The notes: generated by a model from the sequence alone, not told the origin. A stretch of 33,856 nt of DNA from Alicyclobacillus kakegawensis NBRC 103104 (GCF_001552655.1 NZ_BCRP01000026.1:1-33856); one strand, 5' to 3'. Counted from the first letter of the stretch, positions 25,312-33,788 are shown. Numbers and translations are program-made.

Positions 25312-26910
25312 TCATCCGACCGACGCCCGCACCCAGGCGGCCAGCTTCGCCTTTTGAACCTTTCCCGACGCAGTGCTCGGCAGCTCCTTGCGGATTTCCA
25401 ACCGTTCGGGCAGTTTGTACTTGGCAACCCCTTTCGCCAACAGATAATCGGTTACATCGTTTAGTGTCAGGACATTCCCCCCTTCGTGCGCAGACGATTC
25501 GGTGAGCGCCACAAAGGCGCACGCCCGCTCGCCCAAGCGTTCGTCCGGCATTGCGACCACCGCCGCCTGGCGGATCTTGGGGTGCTCCAGCAGCAGGTCT
25601 TCGATCTCCAGGGCGTAGATCTTCAACCCGCCGCGGTTGATGATGTCCTTGGTACGGCCGACGAAGTGGATGAACCCCTGCTCATCCAGGTACACCAGGT
25701 CGCCAGTGCGGAAAAAACCATCCTGAGTCATGACTGCGGCTGTGGCTTGCGGATTCCCTAGGTATTCAACAAACAGGGACGGACCACGAAACGCCAGTTC
25801 GCCGATTTCGCCGACAGGGAGTTCCTGGTCACCGGCCGGATCGAGCACACGCACCTCGGCACGCGGACAAACACGGCCCACCGTCTGCCACGAGGCTTCC
25901 GGGGGATCCCCGGGCCGGGTGTACGCGCCTGCGCACACCTCGGTCATCCCCCACTGGGCCGCCACGGTGCAGCCAAACTGATCTCGCAGCTGATGCACCA
26001 TGTGCGGGGGTATTTTCGATCCGCCCGTAATCACCAGCCGCATCTTCAGTGGGATGCCCTCGTCGCGGGCGGCGCGCAGGATGTCCAGCCACTGGGTCGG
26101 CACCCCGGTGGCCACCGTCACGCCTTCCCGCCGGGCCGCCGCCAGAAACGCCTGCGGGCTGTACTCGGGCAGGAGCACGTGGCGCATGCCGCAGCGCAGC
26201 GTGGTGGAAATCATGGGAATGGAAAACATGTGCCCAAAGGAACCCAGACTGAGGAACACATCCTCGGACGAGAACTGGTATTCGACGGACTGGTCGATAT
26301 GCCCGGGCACAAACGTGCGATAAGTGTGCAGGGTGGCCTTGGGATTGGATTGGGTGCCCGAGGTGAACAGGATGGCAAACGCGTCGTCGGCTCCCGGCCG
26401 GTGCTTGGCCAAATCGGCGTCCGAGACCGCAGCGTCCCGCTTGAGCAGGTCGTCGACCACAATCGCCGATTTATCATCGGTCGCGCGACTGACCAGCACG
26501 TGTTCGACACACCCCACCTCCGGCAAGACGTCCAACAGCACCGAGAGCAGGTCCGTCCCTTGCCAATCGGGTGTAAGAACCACCATCCGCACCTGATTGT
26601 GCGCCAACATATACCTCAGTTCCTGCTGCCGATAGGCGAGGTTGAGCGGGGTCAAGACGGCCCCCACCCGGCACAGCGCCAAGTGCGTCAGGACATGCCA
26701 CCTATCATTGGGCAGCATCACCGCCACCCGGTCTCCCTTCCCGATACCCAATGCCAAAAAGTGTTTGGCGAGCCGGATGGAGAGATCCCGCACCTCGACG
26801 AAGGTCAAGCGTGTTTCCCCCTCCACAAACGCGGTCCGGCCGCCAAACCGGCGGGCCGCTTCGTCGACAATGTCCACGATGGTCGTATCCCGTTCATCCC
26901 ATATCCGCAT
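25312..26910 (-). CDS. AMP-forming acyl/aroyl-CoA ligase (ligase 1)
   Basis: This 532-residue ANL-superfamily enzyme has the phosphate loop in an unusual form, FTSGTQSNPKATLH (consensus SGTTGxPKG), then QWGMTEVCAG, the hinge-region FRTGDLVYLDEQGFIHFVGRTKDIINRGGLKIYALEIED, and a C-terminal ASGKVQK with the adenylation Lys. It activates a carboxylate to its CoA thioester through an acyl-AMP. Substrate candidates are cyclic or aromatic acids. The chosen ATG follows GGAGGTGAAAGCGGG; a 35-codon upstream extension is low-complexity and rejected. It is downstream of gentisate dioxygenase, separated by 115 bases with a GC-rich hairpin-forming stretch. Confidence 0.9.
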   Translation of the reverse strand: MRIWDERDTTIVDIVDEAARRFGGRTAFVEGETRLTFVEVRDLSIRLAKHFLALGIGKGDRVAVMLPNDRWHVLTHLALCRVGAVLTPLNLAYRQQELRYMLAHNQVRMVVLTPDWQGTDLLSVLLDVLPEVGCVEHVLVSRATDDKSAIVVDDLLKRDAAVSDADLAKHRPGADDAFAILFTSGTQSNPKATLHTYRTFVPGHIDQSVEYQFSSEDVFLSLGSFGHMFSIPMISTTLRCGMRHVLLPEYSPQAFLAAARREGVTVATGVPTQWLDILRAARDEGIPLKMRLVITGGSKIPPHMVHQLRDQFGCTVAAQWGMTEVCAGAYTRPGDPPEASWQTVGRVCPRAEVRVLDPAGDQELPVGEIGELAFRGPSLFVEYLGNPQATAAVMTQDGFFRTGDLVYLDEQGFIHFVGRTKDIINRGGLKIYALEIEDLLLEHPKIRQAAVVAMPDERLGERACAFVALTESSAHEGGNVLTLNDVTDYLLAKGVAKYKLPERLEIRKELPSTASGKVQKAKLAAWVRASVG

Positions 26911-27025
26911 CCCGCTTTCACCTCCAACGTGCCCGTATACGAACGAGTAGACACCCGCGGCCCCGACGGTTGATAACCCGCGTCCCGGCCGCCGTGGCGG
27001 CGGGCGCTCAGGCAACTTGACGGAT

Positions 27026-28126
27026 TCAGGTCAACGGGGCGAACACCTCGCGCACCGCCTGGTGTCCGTCGCCTTCCGAGTACGCTTCTGTGCGTTCCAA
27101 CTCCAACAGCTCCATCAACGGCCGGTCGTTGATGGAGAACAGGACGGCATCCCCATCCCCCGTGTTGGCATGCTCATGCCAGGCCCAGGGAGGCACGGTG
27201 AAAAAGTCCCCCTTTTCCCAGTCCAGCTGCACGCCGTTGACGACGGAGCGCCCGCGGCCCTCGACCACGTGGTAGACGGCGCTGCTGAGGTGCCGGTGGG
27301 CCTTTGTGTGCATGCCTGGCGTGAGCGTTTGCATGACGGCGCCGATGCGCGGATCGGCCGATTGACCGTTGGCCGGATTGATGTATTCGACCGCGTAGCC
27401 GTCATGGGGATCCGGCGGCAGCGACTTCAGGCTCTCCATCGCGGCCACCGTGTGCTGCCACGGATAAACGGTGAGCGGCGACGGATAACCGTGGTGCCGG
27501 TCACCGAGCGGGCGCAACGCCCCGTTTCCGTAACGGCGCACCGAGTAGTTGTCCGGCAGCGACAGGGGTTGCCGCTTTTCCTTGTGCGGTTCAAAGAAAG
27601 AGGCGTCGATGATTTGGATGAACGGGGAGTCCAGGCCGTCCATCCAAATCATCGGTTTGTCTCCCTCATGACCGTGATCATGCCAGGTCCAGGCCGGCGT
27701 CAAGATGTAATCGCCCCGCTGCATGAAGATTTTTTCGCCCTCCACCGCCGTGTACGCGCCTTCGCCCTCAATGATGAACCGGACGGCCGATTGAGAGTGT
27801 CGGTGCGAAGGGGCGATTTCCCCCGGCAGCAACAGCTGGATGCCGACGTACAAGGTGCGGGTGACCGCCGCCTGTTGTCCGGCGGCTTTCAGACCCGGGT
27901 TCTCCAAGAAAATCACGCGCCGCTCACCGCCGCGCTCGGGTGTGATGAGCTCCCCGGACTTCATCACCCGCTCCCGGATGACCGGCCACTTCCACAGGTA
28001 GGGTTCTACCCTCGTGTCCGGCTTGGGCGTGATGATTTCGTGGATGACATCCCACAACGGCCCCAGGTTGTACCGGCGCACCTCATCGTGAAAAGCGAGC
28101 AATTCGGAACTCCACTGCTGACTCAT
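27026..28126 (-). CDS. Gentisate 1,2-dioxygenase (bicupin)
   Basis: The 366-residue bicupin protein cleaves gentisate between C1 and C2 to maleylpyruvate using Fe(II). The N-terminal cupin has His108, His110 and His149 (PSHRHSQSAVRF, WTWHDHGH). The C-terminal cupin also keeps a full set, His277, His279 and His317 (KAHRHLSSAVYHVVEGRG, WAWHEH). Many gentisate dioxygenases have the metal site only in the first cupin. Alternative products of this family oxidise salicylate or 1-hydroxy-2-naphthoate. The ATG follows GGAGTGAGCCGT; a GTG three codons upstream is less well placed. The upstream ligase gene ends 12 bases before the ATG. Confidence 0.9.
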   Translation of the reverse strand: MSQQWSSELLAFHDEVRRYNLGPLWDVIHEIITPKPDTRVEPYLWKWPVIRERVMKSGELITPERGGERRVIFLENPGLKAAGQQAAVTRTLYVGIQLLLPGEIAPSHRHSQSAVRFIIEGEGAYTAVEGEKIFMQRGDYILTPAWTWHDHGHEGDKPMIWMDGLDSPFIQIIDASFFEPHKEKRQPLSLPDNYSVRRYGNGALRPLGDRHHGYPSPLTVYPWQHTVAAMESLKSLPPDPHDGYAVEYINPANGQSADPRIGAVMQTLTPGMHTKAHRHLSSAVYHVVEGRGRSVVNGVQLDWEKGDFFTVPPWAWHEHANTGDGDAVLFSINDRPLMELLELERTEAYSEGDGHQAVREVFAPLT

Positions 28127-28138
28127 ACGGCTCACTCC

Positions 28139-29779
28139 TCATGCCTGTTTTCGAAAGACGGGCGGATGTTTCTCCCGCATCATGCGCGCCAACTCCAGCT
28201 TGTAGATCTTCTTGCTGCTGTTGAGGGGCAGTTCAGGAAGGATTTCGACAATGTCCGGCACCTTGTAGTCCGCCAGTCGCTCACGGCAGAACTCCCGGAC
28301 GTCCTCGGCTGAAAGCTGGCATCCAGGCTTCACCGTGACGCACGCGCACGAGCGCTCGCCGAGCACCGGATCGGGCACTGGGACCAGCGCTGCCTCCTGG
28401 ACGGCCGGGTGCTCATAGAGGACGTCCTCCACCTCGCGCGGGTAAATCTTAAGCCCGGCGCGATTGATCATCTCCTTGATCCGTCCGACTACCGTCACAT
28501 ACCCTTGCTCGTCCAAGTGGCCCAAGTCGCCGGTGTGAAACCAACCTTCCGCGTCGATGGCTTGCCTCGTCGCCTCCTCGTTGCGGTAGTAACCGCGCAT
28601 CAACCCGGGCGACTTGACCACCAACTCGCCTACCTCGCCGGTCGGGAGAACCCGGCCCGCTTCATCGACCACCCGCAGCTCGACCCCAGGCAGGACCCGG
28701 CCGACCGTGGCATACACCCACGCTTCGGTCTCGAAGTGGGAAGCGGTCAAGGCGGGGGAACACTCGGTCATGCCATAGGACAGAATGGGACTGAGCCCCA
28801 GCTCCGCGCGGATGCGTTCGACGACCTCGTAGGGGCAGGGTGTGGCGGCGACGATGCCGGTTCGCAGAGAGGACAGATTGTACTGCGGACGACTCGGGTG
28901 ATTCAGCTCCAGCACAAACATGGTCGAGACCCCGTGATGCACCGTCACGTGCTCCCGTTCAATCACCTGAAACACCGTTTCCGGATGGAACTCGTTCATC
29001 AGCACCATGGTCGAACGGGTGGCCACCGTCATGATGGTGACCGCGAGTCCAAACACGTGGCAGACCGGCACCACAATCAGGACCACGTCCCGCTCCCCGT
29101 TTTCCAAAGCCTCATTCATGCGGTCTCCGGAAAACAACAGGTTGCGGTGCGACAGCATGGCGCCTTTGGGGGTGCCCGTGGTACCCGAGGTGTAGACTAT
29201 CGCCGCGATGTCCTCGGCGTCCACCGGCGCAGACGCGGTGCCCGGGCAGGTATCTGCACTGTCGGAGGCCGCACCGGCCTTATTGACAGCGTTTTCAAAC
29301 ATGCGCCCCAACTCCAACACGGTGGAGAACGGGGTGCCCACGCTTAGGTCCTGCCCGGCCGGACCGACCGTAATCAGGTGCTCAAGTTCGGGATGAACCT
29401 GCTGCGCCCGTACAAACAGGCCGTAGTGCTGGGCATCCTCGTGTTCATCCCCAATTACCGCGGCCCGCGGATCGGCGTTGTTGACAACAAACTCAATCTC
29501 CTGTTGACGCAGCCGCGGGTTCACCGGGACCAAGATCAATCCGGACTGGGCGCAGGCAAACAAGATGATGGCAAACTCCGGCCAGTTGGGCAGACAGGCG
29601 ACAACCCGGTCCCCCGCCCGCAGACCCATGCGTCGCAGTCCAGTGGCCAACGCCCGGACCCGCTCGTGAAACTGCGCGTACGTCAGGCGGACGTCTGACT
29701 CGGCCTGGACAATAGCCGGCTTGTGGGGGTGGCTGTTGACCGCATCCAGGAGAATGTCATAAATGGTTCGCTTCCCCAT
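28139..29779 (-). CDS. AMP-forming acyl-CoA ligase (ligase 2)
   Basis: The 546-residue ANL enzyme has a canonical phosphate loop YTSGTTGTPKGAMLSH, SYGMTECSPA, FHTGDLGHLDEQGYVTVVGRIKEMINRAGLKIYPREVEDVL, and a C-terminal NSSKKIYK. In the last motif the usual Gly before the catalytic Lys is replaced by Lys. Likeness is to fatty-acid and phenylpropanoid CoA ligases, so a side-chain-bearing or alkanoate substrate is plausible and would feed the adjacent thiolase and enoyl-CoA hydratase. Two consecutive ATG codons (29782, 29779) occur; a nearby GGA suits the second. It starts about 20 bases after the thiolase stop, so it is probably cotranscribed. Confidence 0.88.
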   Translation of the reverse strand: MGKRTIYDILLDAVNSHPHKPAIVQAESDVRLTYAQFHERVRALATGLRRMGLRAGDRVVACLPNWPEFAIILFACAQSGLILVPVNPRLRQQEIEFVVNNADPRAAVIGDEHEDAQHYGLFVRAQQVHPELEHLITVGPAGQDLSVGTPFSTVLELGRMFENAVNKAGAASDSADTCPGTASAPVDAEDIAAIVYTSGTTGTPKGAMLSHRNLLFSGDRMNEALENGERDVVLIVVPVCHVFGLAVTIMTVATRSTMVLMNEFHPETVFQVIEREHVTVHHGVSTMFVLELNHPSRPQYNLSSLRTGIVAATPCPYEVVERIRAELGLSPILSYGMTECSPALTASHFETEAWVYATVGRVLPGVELRVVDEAGRVLPTGEVGELVVKSPGLMRGYYRNEEATRQAIDAEGWFHTGDLGHLDEQGYVTVVGRIKEMINRAGLKIYPREVEDVLYEHPAVQEAALVPVPDPVLGERSCACVTVKPGCQLSAEDVREFCRERLADYKVPDIVEILPELPLNSSKKIYKLELARMMREKHPPVFRKQA

Positions 29780-29798
29780 CATCGTCCAAGCGGAGTGT

Positions 29799-30980
29799 TC
29801 AGAGGGCTTCCCAAATGGTTGCAATGCCCTGACCCCCTCCAATGCAGAGTGAGGCGACTCCGTATTTCTTGCCGCGGCGCCGTAACTCCAGCAGCAGGGT
29901 CTGAATGAGCCGCATGCCGCTGGCGCCGAGTGGATGGCCGAGTGCCACGGCGCCACCGTTGACGTTCGTGATGGCCAGGTCCAAATCCAGCTCCCGCTGG
30001 CAGCCCAGGACCTGAGCCGCAAACGCCTCATTGATCTCCACCAGGTCCATCTGCCCGAGCGTCATCCCCGCTTTCTCCAGGGCCTGGCGGATAGCGGCCA
30101 CCGGCCCCAGCCCCATCAGGCTCGGCTCCACTCCCGCGATGCCCCAGGCCACCAAGCGGCCAAGCGGGCGCAGTCCCCGCCGCTCGGCAAACCGGGAAGA
30201 CACCAACACGCCCGCCGCCGCCCCATCGGACAGGGCACTGGCGTTGCCGGCGGTGACCACGCCATCCGTCACAAACCGGGGAGGCAGTTTAGCCAGTGTG
30301 GCTGGAGTCGTCGGGCGCGGGACCTCGTCCTGGTCCACAACCCGCATTCCGCGTTTTTCCGCCACCTCGACGGGCACAATCTCCTCCTCGAAGTACCCCG
30401 CTTCCATGGCGGACAAGGCCCGTGCATGGCTGGCAGCCGCGAACGCGTCCACCTCGTCACGCGGGATGCGATGCTTCCTCGCGATGTTTTCCGCGGTGCC
30501 GGCCATGGTGCAGCCGCCGTACGAATCCATCAACGCTTCCCACAAGGCATCCTCCAGCTTTCCCCCGCCCAGCGGCACCCCCCTGCGGGCACCACGGACG
30601 ACAAACGGCACCTGGCTCATGTTCTCCGTGCCGCCAACCAGCGCGACCTCCGACTCCCCGTACGCGATCGACAAGGCGGCCGAGACCACCGACTGCATTC
30701 CGGATCCACATACGCGATTAATGGTGATCGCCGGACATTCGATACGTGTGCCTGTTTTCAAGCCGATGTGGCGGGCGGTGAGAATGCCCTCCGGGGAGCT
30801 GGACTGATGGACGTTCCCGATGACGACATTGTCCACCTCTTCCGCTGCCACACCGGCCCGCCGCAGCGCCTCCCGGCTGGCCGCGACAGCGAGATCGACC
30901 GCGGGCGTATCTGCGAAGGCTCCGTTGAACTTGCCAAACGCGGTGCGTGCCGCACCCACCAAAAGAAAATCCGCCGCCAC
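29799..30980 (-). CDS. Thiolase (acetyl-CoA C-acyltransferase)
   Basis: The 393-residue enzyme has the nucleophilic Cys91 in INRVCGSGMQ, NEAFAAQ, GGAVALGHPLGASGMR with the catalytic His, and the C-terminal Cys in LCIGGGQG. It cleaves 3-oxoacyl-CoA with CoA to release acetyl-CoA, or runs the reverse condensation. The GTG start follows GGGGGGAAGGGTA. The enoyl-CoA hydratase stop is 15 bases upstream and ligase 2 is just downstream, so hydratase, thiolase and ligase form a compact beta-oxidation set. The 3-hydroxyacyl-CoA dehydrogenase needed between them is at 19647. Whether it takes straight-chain or aryl substrates cannot be told. Confidence 0.95.
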   Translation of the reverse strand: MAADFLLVGAARTAFGKFNGAFADTPAVDLAVAASREALRRAGVAAEEVDNVVIGNVHQSSSPEGILTARHIGLKTGTRIECPAITINRVCGSGMQSVVSAALSIAYGESEVALVGGTENMSQVPFVVRGARRGVPLGGGKLEDALWEALMDSYGGCTMAGTAENIARKHRIPRDEVDAFAAASHARALSAMEAGYFEEEIVPVEVAEKRGMRVVDQDEVPRPTTPATLAKLPPRFVTDGVVTAGNASALSDGAAAGVLVSSRFAERRGLRPLGRLVAWGIAGVEPSLMGLGPVAAIRQALEKAGMTLGQMDLVEINEAFAAQVLGCQRELDLDLAITNVNGGAVALGHPLGASGMRLIQTLLLELRRRGKKYGVASLCIGGGQGIATIWEAL

Positions 30981-30995
30981 TACCCTTCCCCCCTG

Positions 30996-31772
30996 TCAGC
31001 GGCCGATGAACGCGGGCCTGCGTTTCTCCCGGAAGGCGGTAATCCCCTCGCGCGCGTCTTGGCTCGCAAACACCTTCAAGAACGCCTCGTTTTCCAAGTC
31101 CAGTCCGTGGCTCAGGGGGTTGTCGAAAGCCGCATGAATCACGCGCTTGGCTTCCCCCAGCGCCAGGGCAGGTCGCTCGCTGAGCCGACGGGCGAGATCG
31201 CGGGCCCCGTCCAGCAGGTTCTGCGCTTCGTGCACCTCGCACACCAGTCCCCAATCCTTCGCTTCGTCGGCCGTCAAGGGGCGGCCGAGGAGGATGACTT
31301 CCTTCGCGCGCGCCTCGCCCACCAACCGGGTCAAGCGTTGTGTGCCACCTCCGCCTGGGATGATGCCCAGTGTCAACTCCGGCAGGGCGAAGACCGCGTG
31401 CGCCGCCGCGATCCGAAAGTCACAGGCGAGTGCCAGTTCAAAGCCGGCCCCGTACGCCGCTCCCGACACCGCTGCAATCACCGGCTTTGGGAGGGTTGCC
31501 AGTTTCCCCAATACGGCCCGAGACACGCAGTTGAACGTAGCCATCTCCGCCTGCCCGTGCGCGGCCACCTCCTTGATGTCGATGCCGGCGACAAAGGCTT
31601 TATCGCCCTTCGCGGTCAGAACGACCACCCGGACTGCTTCGTCCTCCTGAATCTGCGTCAGAACATCGTCCAATTGAGCAAAGGCGGCCAGGCTGAACGC
31701 ATTGACCGGCGGATTGTCCACCTCCACCCAAGCTATCCCATCTTCAATTCGCAATTGCAAATGTTCCGCCAA
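30996..31772 (-). CDS. Enoyl-CoA hydratase/isomerase family protein
   Basis: This 258-residue crotonase-fold enzyme has the oxyanion-hole block KAFVAGIDIKEV, then GAAYGAGFELALACDFRIA with the first Glu, and FALPELTLGIIPGGGGTQRL with the second Glu, so both catalytic acids of hydratases are present. It would hydrate 2-enoyl-CoA. A TTG start, read as MAEHLQLRIEDG, is well supported: GGAGG lies eight bases upstream and the length then equals the family norm. A longer in-frame reading to 31883 lacks such a site. It precedes the thiolase by 15 bases and follows the thioesterase after 168 bases with no gene. Confidence 0.93.
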   Translation of the reverse strand: MAEHLQLRIEDGIAWVEVDNPPVNAFSLAAFAQLDDVLTQIQEDEAVRVVVLTAKGDKAFVAGIDIKEVAAHGQAEMATFNCVSRAVLGKLATLPKPVIAAVSGAAYGAGFELALACDFRIAAAHAVFALPELTLGIIPGGGGTQRLTRLVGEARAKEVILLGRPLTADEAKDWGLVCEVHEAQNLLDGARDLARRLSERPALALGEAKRVIHAAFDNPLSHGLDLENEAFLKVFASQDAREGITAFREKRRPAFIGR

Positions 31773-31940
31773 TAGTTTCGCCTCCGTCCCTGTGCAAAGC
31801 CCAGCGTAACCCGGGCGGCCCTCTGCTGGCACTTCCAGTATAGGAGGGAGACATGCGGGCAGGCTATCCGCTGATTCGAGCAACTCTGGCGACAGACTTC
31901 CTCAGCTTCGCGGAGTCCACACGCCTGGCCGCCCGGCCTA

Positions 31941-32351
31941 TCACTCACGATTCCCAAACAGCTGGCGGACCTGCTCAGGGATCATAACCGCGTGCAGCCC
32001 CGCTCCGTCTTGTCGCACCCATGCCCGCCACTCATAGCCTTCTCCGGTCACGCTATCCCCAGTGCACACAGTGTGGAGAATTTGGAACGAGCGCCGCTTG
32101 ACCTCGCCGATTCGAGAGGTGACCGTCAACGCATCGTCGTACCGGAGAGGCGCACGAAAATCGCAGTGTGCGGACAGGATCGGCAACAGGATGCCTTGTC
32201 GCTCCGACAGGTCCCGTGGCGGCAAACCCAGAGACCGGAGCAGTTCATGGCTGGCCTTGTCAAACCACCAGAAATAATTGGGATAATAGACAATGCCAGC
32301 CGCATCGGTCTCTCCCCACTCGACGCGCGTGGTGAGTACATGTTTGGGCAA
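31941..32351 (-). CDS. 4-Hydroxybenzoyl-CoA thioesterase-family acyl-CoA thioesterase
   Basis: The 136-residue hotdog-fold protein has VEWGETDAAGIVYYPNYFWWFD, closely matching the active-site segment of Pseudomonas-type 4-hydroxybenzoyl-CoA thioesterase, with the catalytic Asp16. It hydrolyses an aroyl-CoA or acyl-CoA to the free acid. With gentisate dioxygenase and a flavin monooxygenase in the cluster, gentisyl-CoA is an attractive substrate; 4-hydroxybenzoyl-CoA is the other. The start is TTG, supported by AAAGGAGAG seven bases upstream. The PaaK-like ligase gene ends about 90 bases upstream on the same strand. Confidence 0.88.
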   Translation of the reverse strand: MPKHVLTTRVEWGETDAAGIVYYPNYFWWFDKASHELLRSLGLPPRDLSERQGILLPILSAHCDFRAPLRYDDALTVTSRIGEVKRRSFQILHTVCTGDSVTGEGYEWRAWVRQDGAGLHAVMIPEQVRQLFGNRE

Positions 32352-32444
32352 CTGGAACTCTCCTTTCCGTCCTGCGAACCAGCGTCATCCGCCCGCTCGG
32401 GGGAATCATCCGCCCCGAACGGTCAGTGCAAACGAGACCTGCAC

Positions 32445-33779
32445 TCAATCCGTCCCATCTTGAGGGGCCAGCAGACCTGACGCGGCAACCTGAGTTTGCG
32501 GGCGCAGATCCAGCACGCGGCGCGCCTTCATTTCGAACCGGGGCAGGCTCCCCGGCTCCACCGGCTCGACATCAATGCGCAGCCCGATGCCCTCCCGCAG
32601 ACACCTGCCCAGGATGCCGACAGTCTGGGTGTCCGCTTCCACCTGCACCTTGATCTGCGGCATCTGCTCTTCGGTGTAGTACACGATGCGGAACTCCCGC
32701 ACGTCGGAAAACTCCCGGACAATCGCCTCAATCGACTGGGGAAAGATGTTCACGCCGCGAATGACCACCATGTCGTCGCTGCGCCCCACCACGCCACCGG
32801 GTAGAAAACGGAACGGACGGCCGCAGGGGCACGGTTGGTCCGCCGCCACCACGATGTCCCCGGTCCGGTACCGAGTAAGCGGATAGCCTCGGCGACCAAA
32901 ATTGGTCAACACCAGCTCTCCGGTCTGCCCCGGACGGACCGCATCGCCGCTCACGGGATCGATAATCTCGGCGAAAAACTGCCGCTCCTTTACGTGCAAT
33001 CCGCGCCGCAGCTGACACGCGTAGGCGTACGCCCCCATCTCCGTCATGCCGGAGTGGTCGTAGCAGCGCGCGTTCCACAAGGTGTCAATCTGATCCTGCA
33101 CTGAAGGGATGGAAGCGCCCGGCTCACCAGCGTGGATGAGCACACGCACCGCCGAGGACTTCAGATCCAGCCCGTTTTCCGCCGCGACCTCGGCCAGGTG
33201 CAGCGCGTAGCTCGGCGTACACAAGAGCACGGTGGCTCGCATCTCCAGGATGAGCCGCAACCTCTCCAACGAAGTCTGGCCACCCCCGGGAATCACCAGC
33301 GCCCCAATGGCTTCCGCCGCTGCGTAGGCGGCCCAGAACCCGATGAAGGGGCCAAAGGAGAAGGCCAAAAACACACGGTCCTCCCTCGTCACCCCCGCGG
33401 CTTGCAGCACCTCCACCCAGCAGTCCCGCCACCACGCCAAACTCTCGGGCGTGTCCAGGACCTTGAGGGGTTTGCCCTTGGTGCCGGAGGTCTGGTGGTA
33501 CTGGACATACTCGTGTTCCGACAAGTAGTGGTTGCGGCCAAAAGGGGGAAACCGCTGTTGGTCGTCCACTAATTCGGCCTTCGTTGTGAACGGAACCTGC
33601 ACCAGGTCACTCCATCCTTCCAGGGGCAGTTTCACGCCCGCCAGCTTCTCTAGGTAGAACGGATTGTGTTCCCTGGCTTCCATCAGGACGCGATTCAATG
33701 CGGCAAATTGGTGTCCTCGCAGTGCTTCGACCCCTAAGCAATGCGGCGGCTGAAGATGCGCGTCCGCATCTGATGACAA
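32445..33779 (-). CDS. PaaK-like phenylacetate/aryl-carboxylate-CoA ligase
   Basis: The 444-residue protein matches the phenylacetate-CoA ligase family: NPFYLEKLAGV near the N-terminus, YHQTSGTKGKPLKV as phosphate loop, YDHSGMTEMGAYAYAC, LTRYRTGDIVVAADQPCPCGRPFRFLPGGVVGRSDDMVVIRGVNIFPQSIEAIV, and the C-terminal FEMKARRV. It forms an aryl-CoA thioester with ATP. In this cluster it may activate benzoate-type acids. The TTG at 33779 lies ten bases after GGAGG; a GTG at 33788 lies only one base after it and is less likely. It is the first cluster gene in the window on the minus strand; further genes may lie beyond the edge. Confidence 0.88.
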   Translation of the reverse strand: MSSDADAHLQPPHCLGVEALRGHQFAALNRVLMEAREHNPFYLEKLAGVKLPLEGWSDLVQVPFTTKAELVDDQQRFPPFGRNHYLSEHEYVQYHQTSGTKGKPLKVLDTPESLAWWRDCWVEVLQAAGVTREDRVFLAFSFGPFIGFWAAYAAAEAIGALVIPGGGQTSLERLRLILEMRATVLLCTPSYALHLAEVAAENGLDLKSSAVRVLIHAGEPGASIPSVQDQIDTLWNARCYDHSGMTEMGAYAYACQLRRGLHVKERQFFAEIIDPVSGDAVRPGQTGELVLTNFGRRGYPLTRYRTGDIVVAADQPCPCGRPFRFLPGGVVGRSDDMVVIRGVNIFPQSIEAIVREFSDVREFRIVYYTEEQMPQIKVQVEADTQTVGILGRCLREGIGLRIDVEPVEPGSLPRFEMKARRVLDLRPQTQVAASGLLAPQDGTD

Positions 33780-33788
33780 CGCTTTCAC

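Noticed and set aside
29934-31775. 613-codon open frame antisense to the thiolase and enoyl-CoA hydratase
   Set aside because: It is an antisense shadow; both sense genes have full catalytic motifs.
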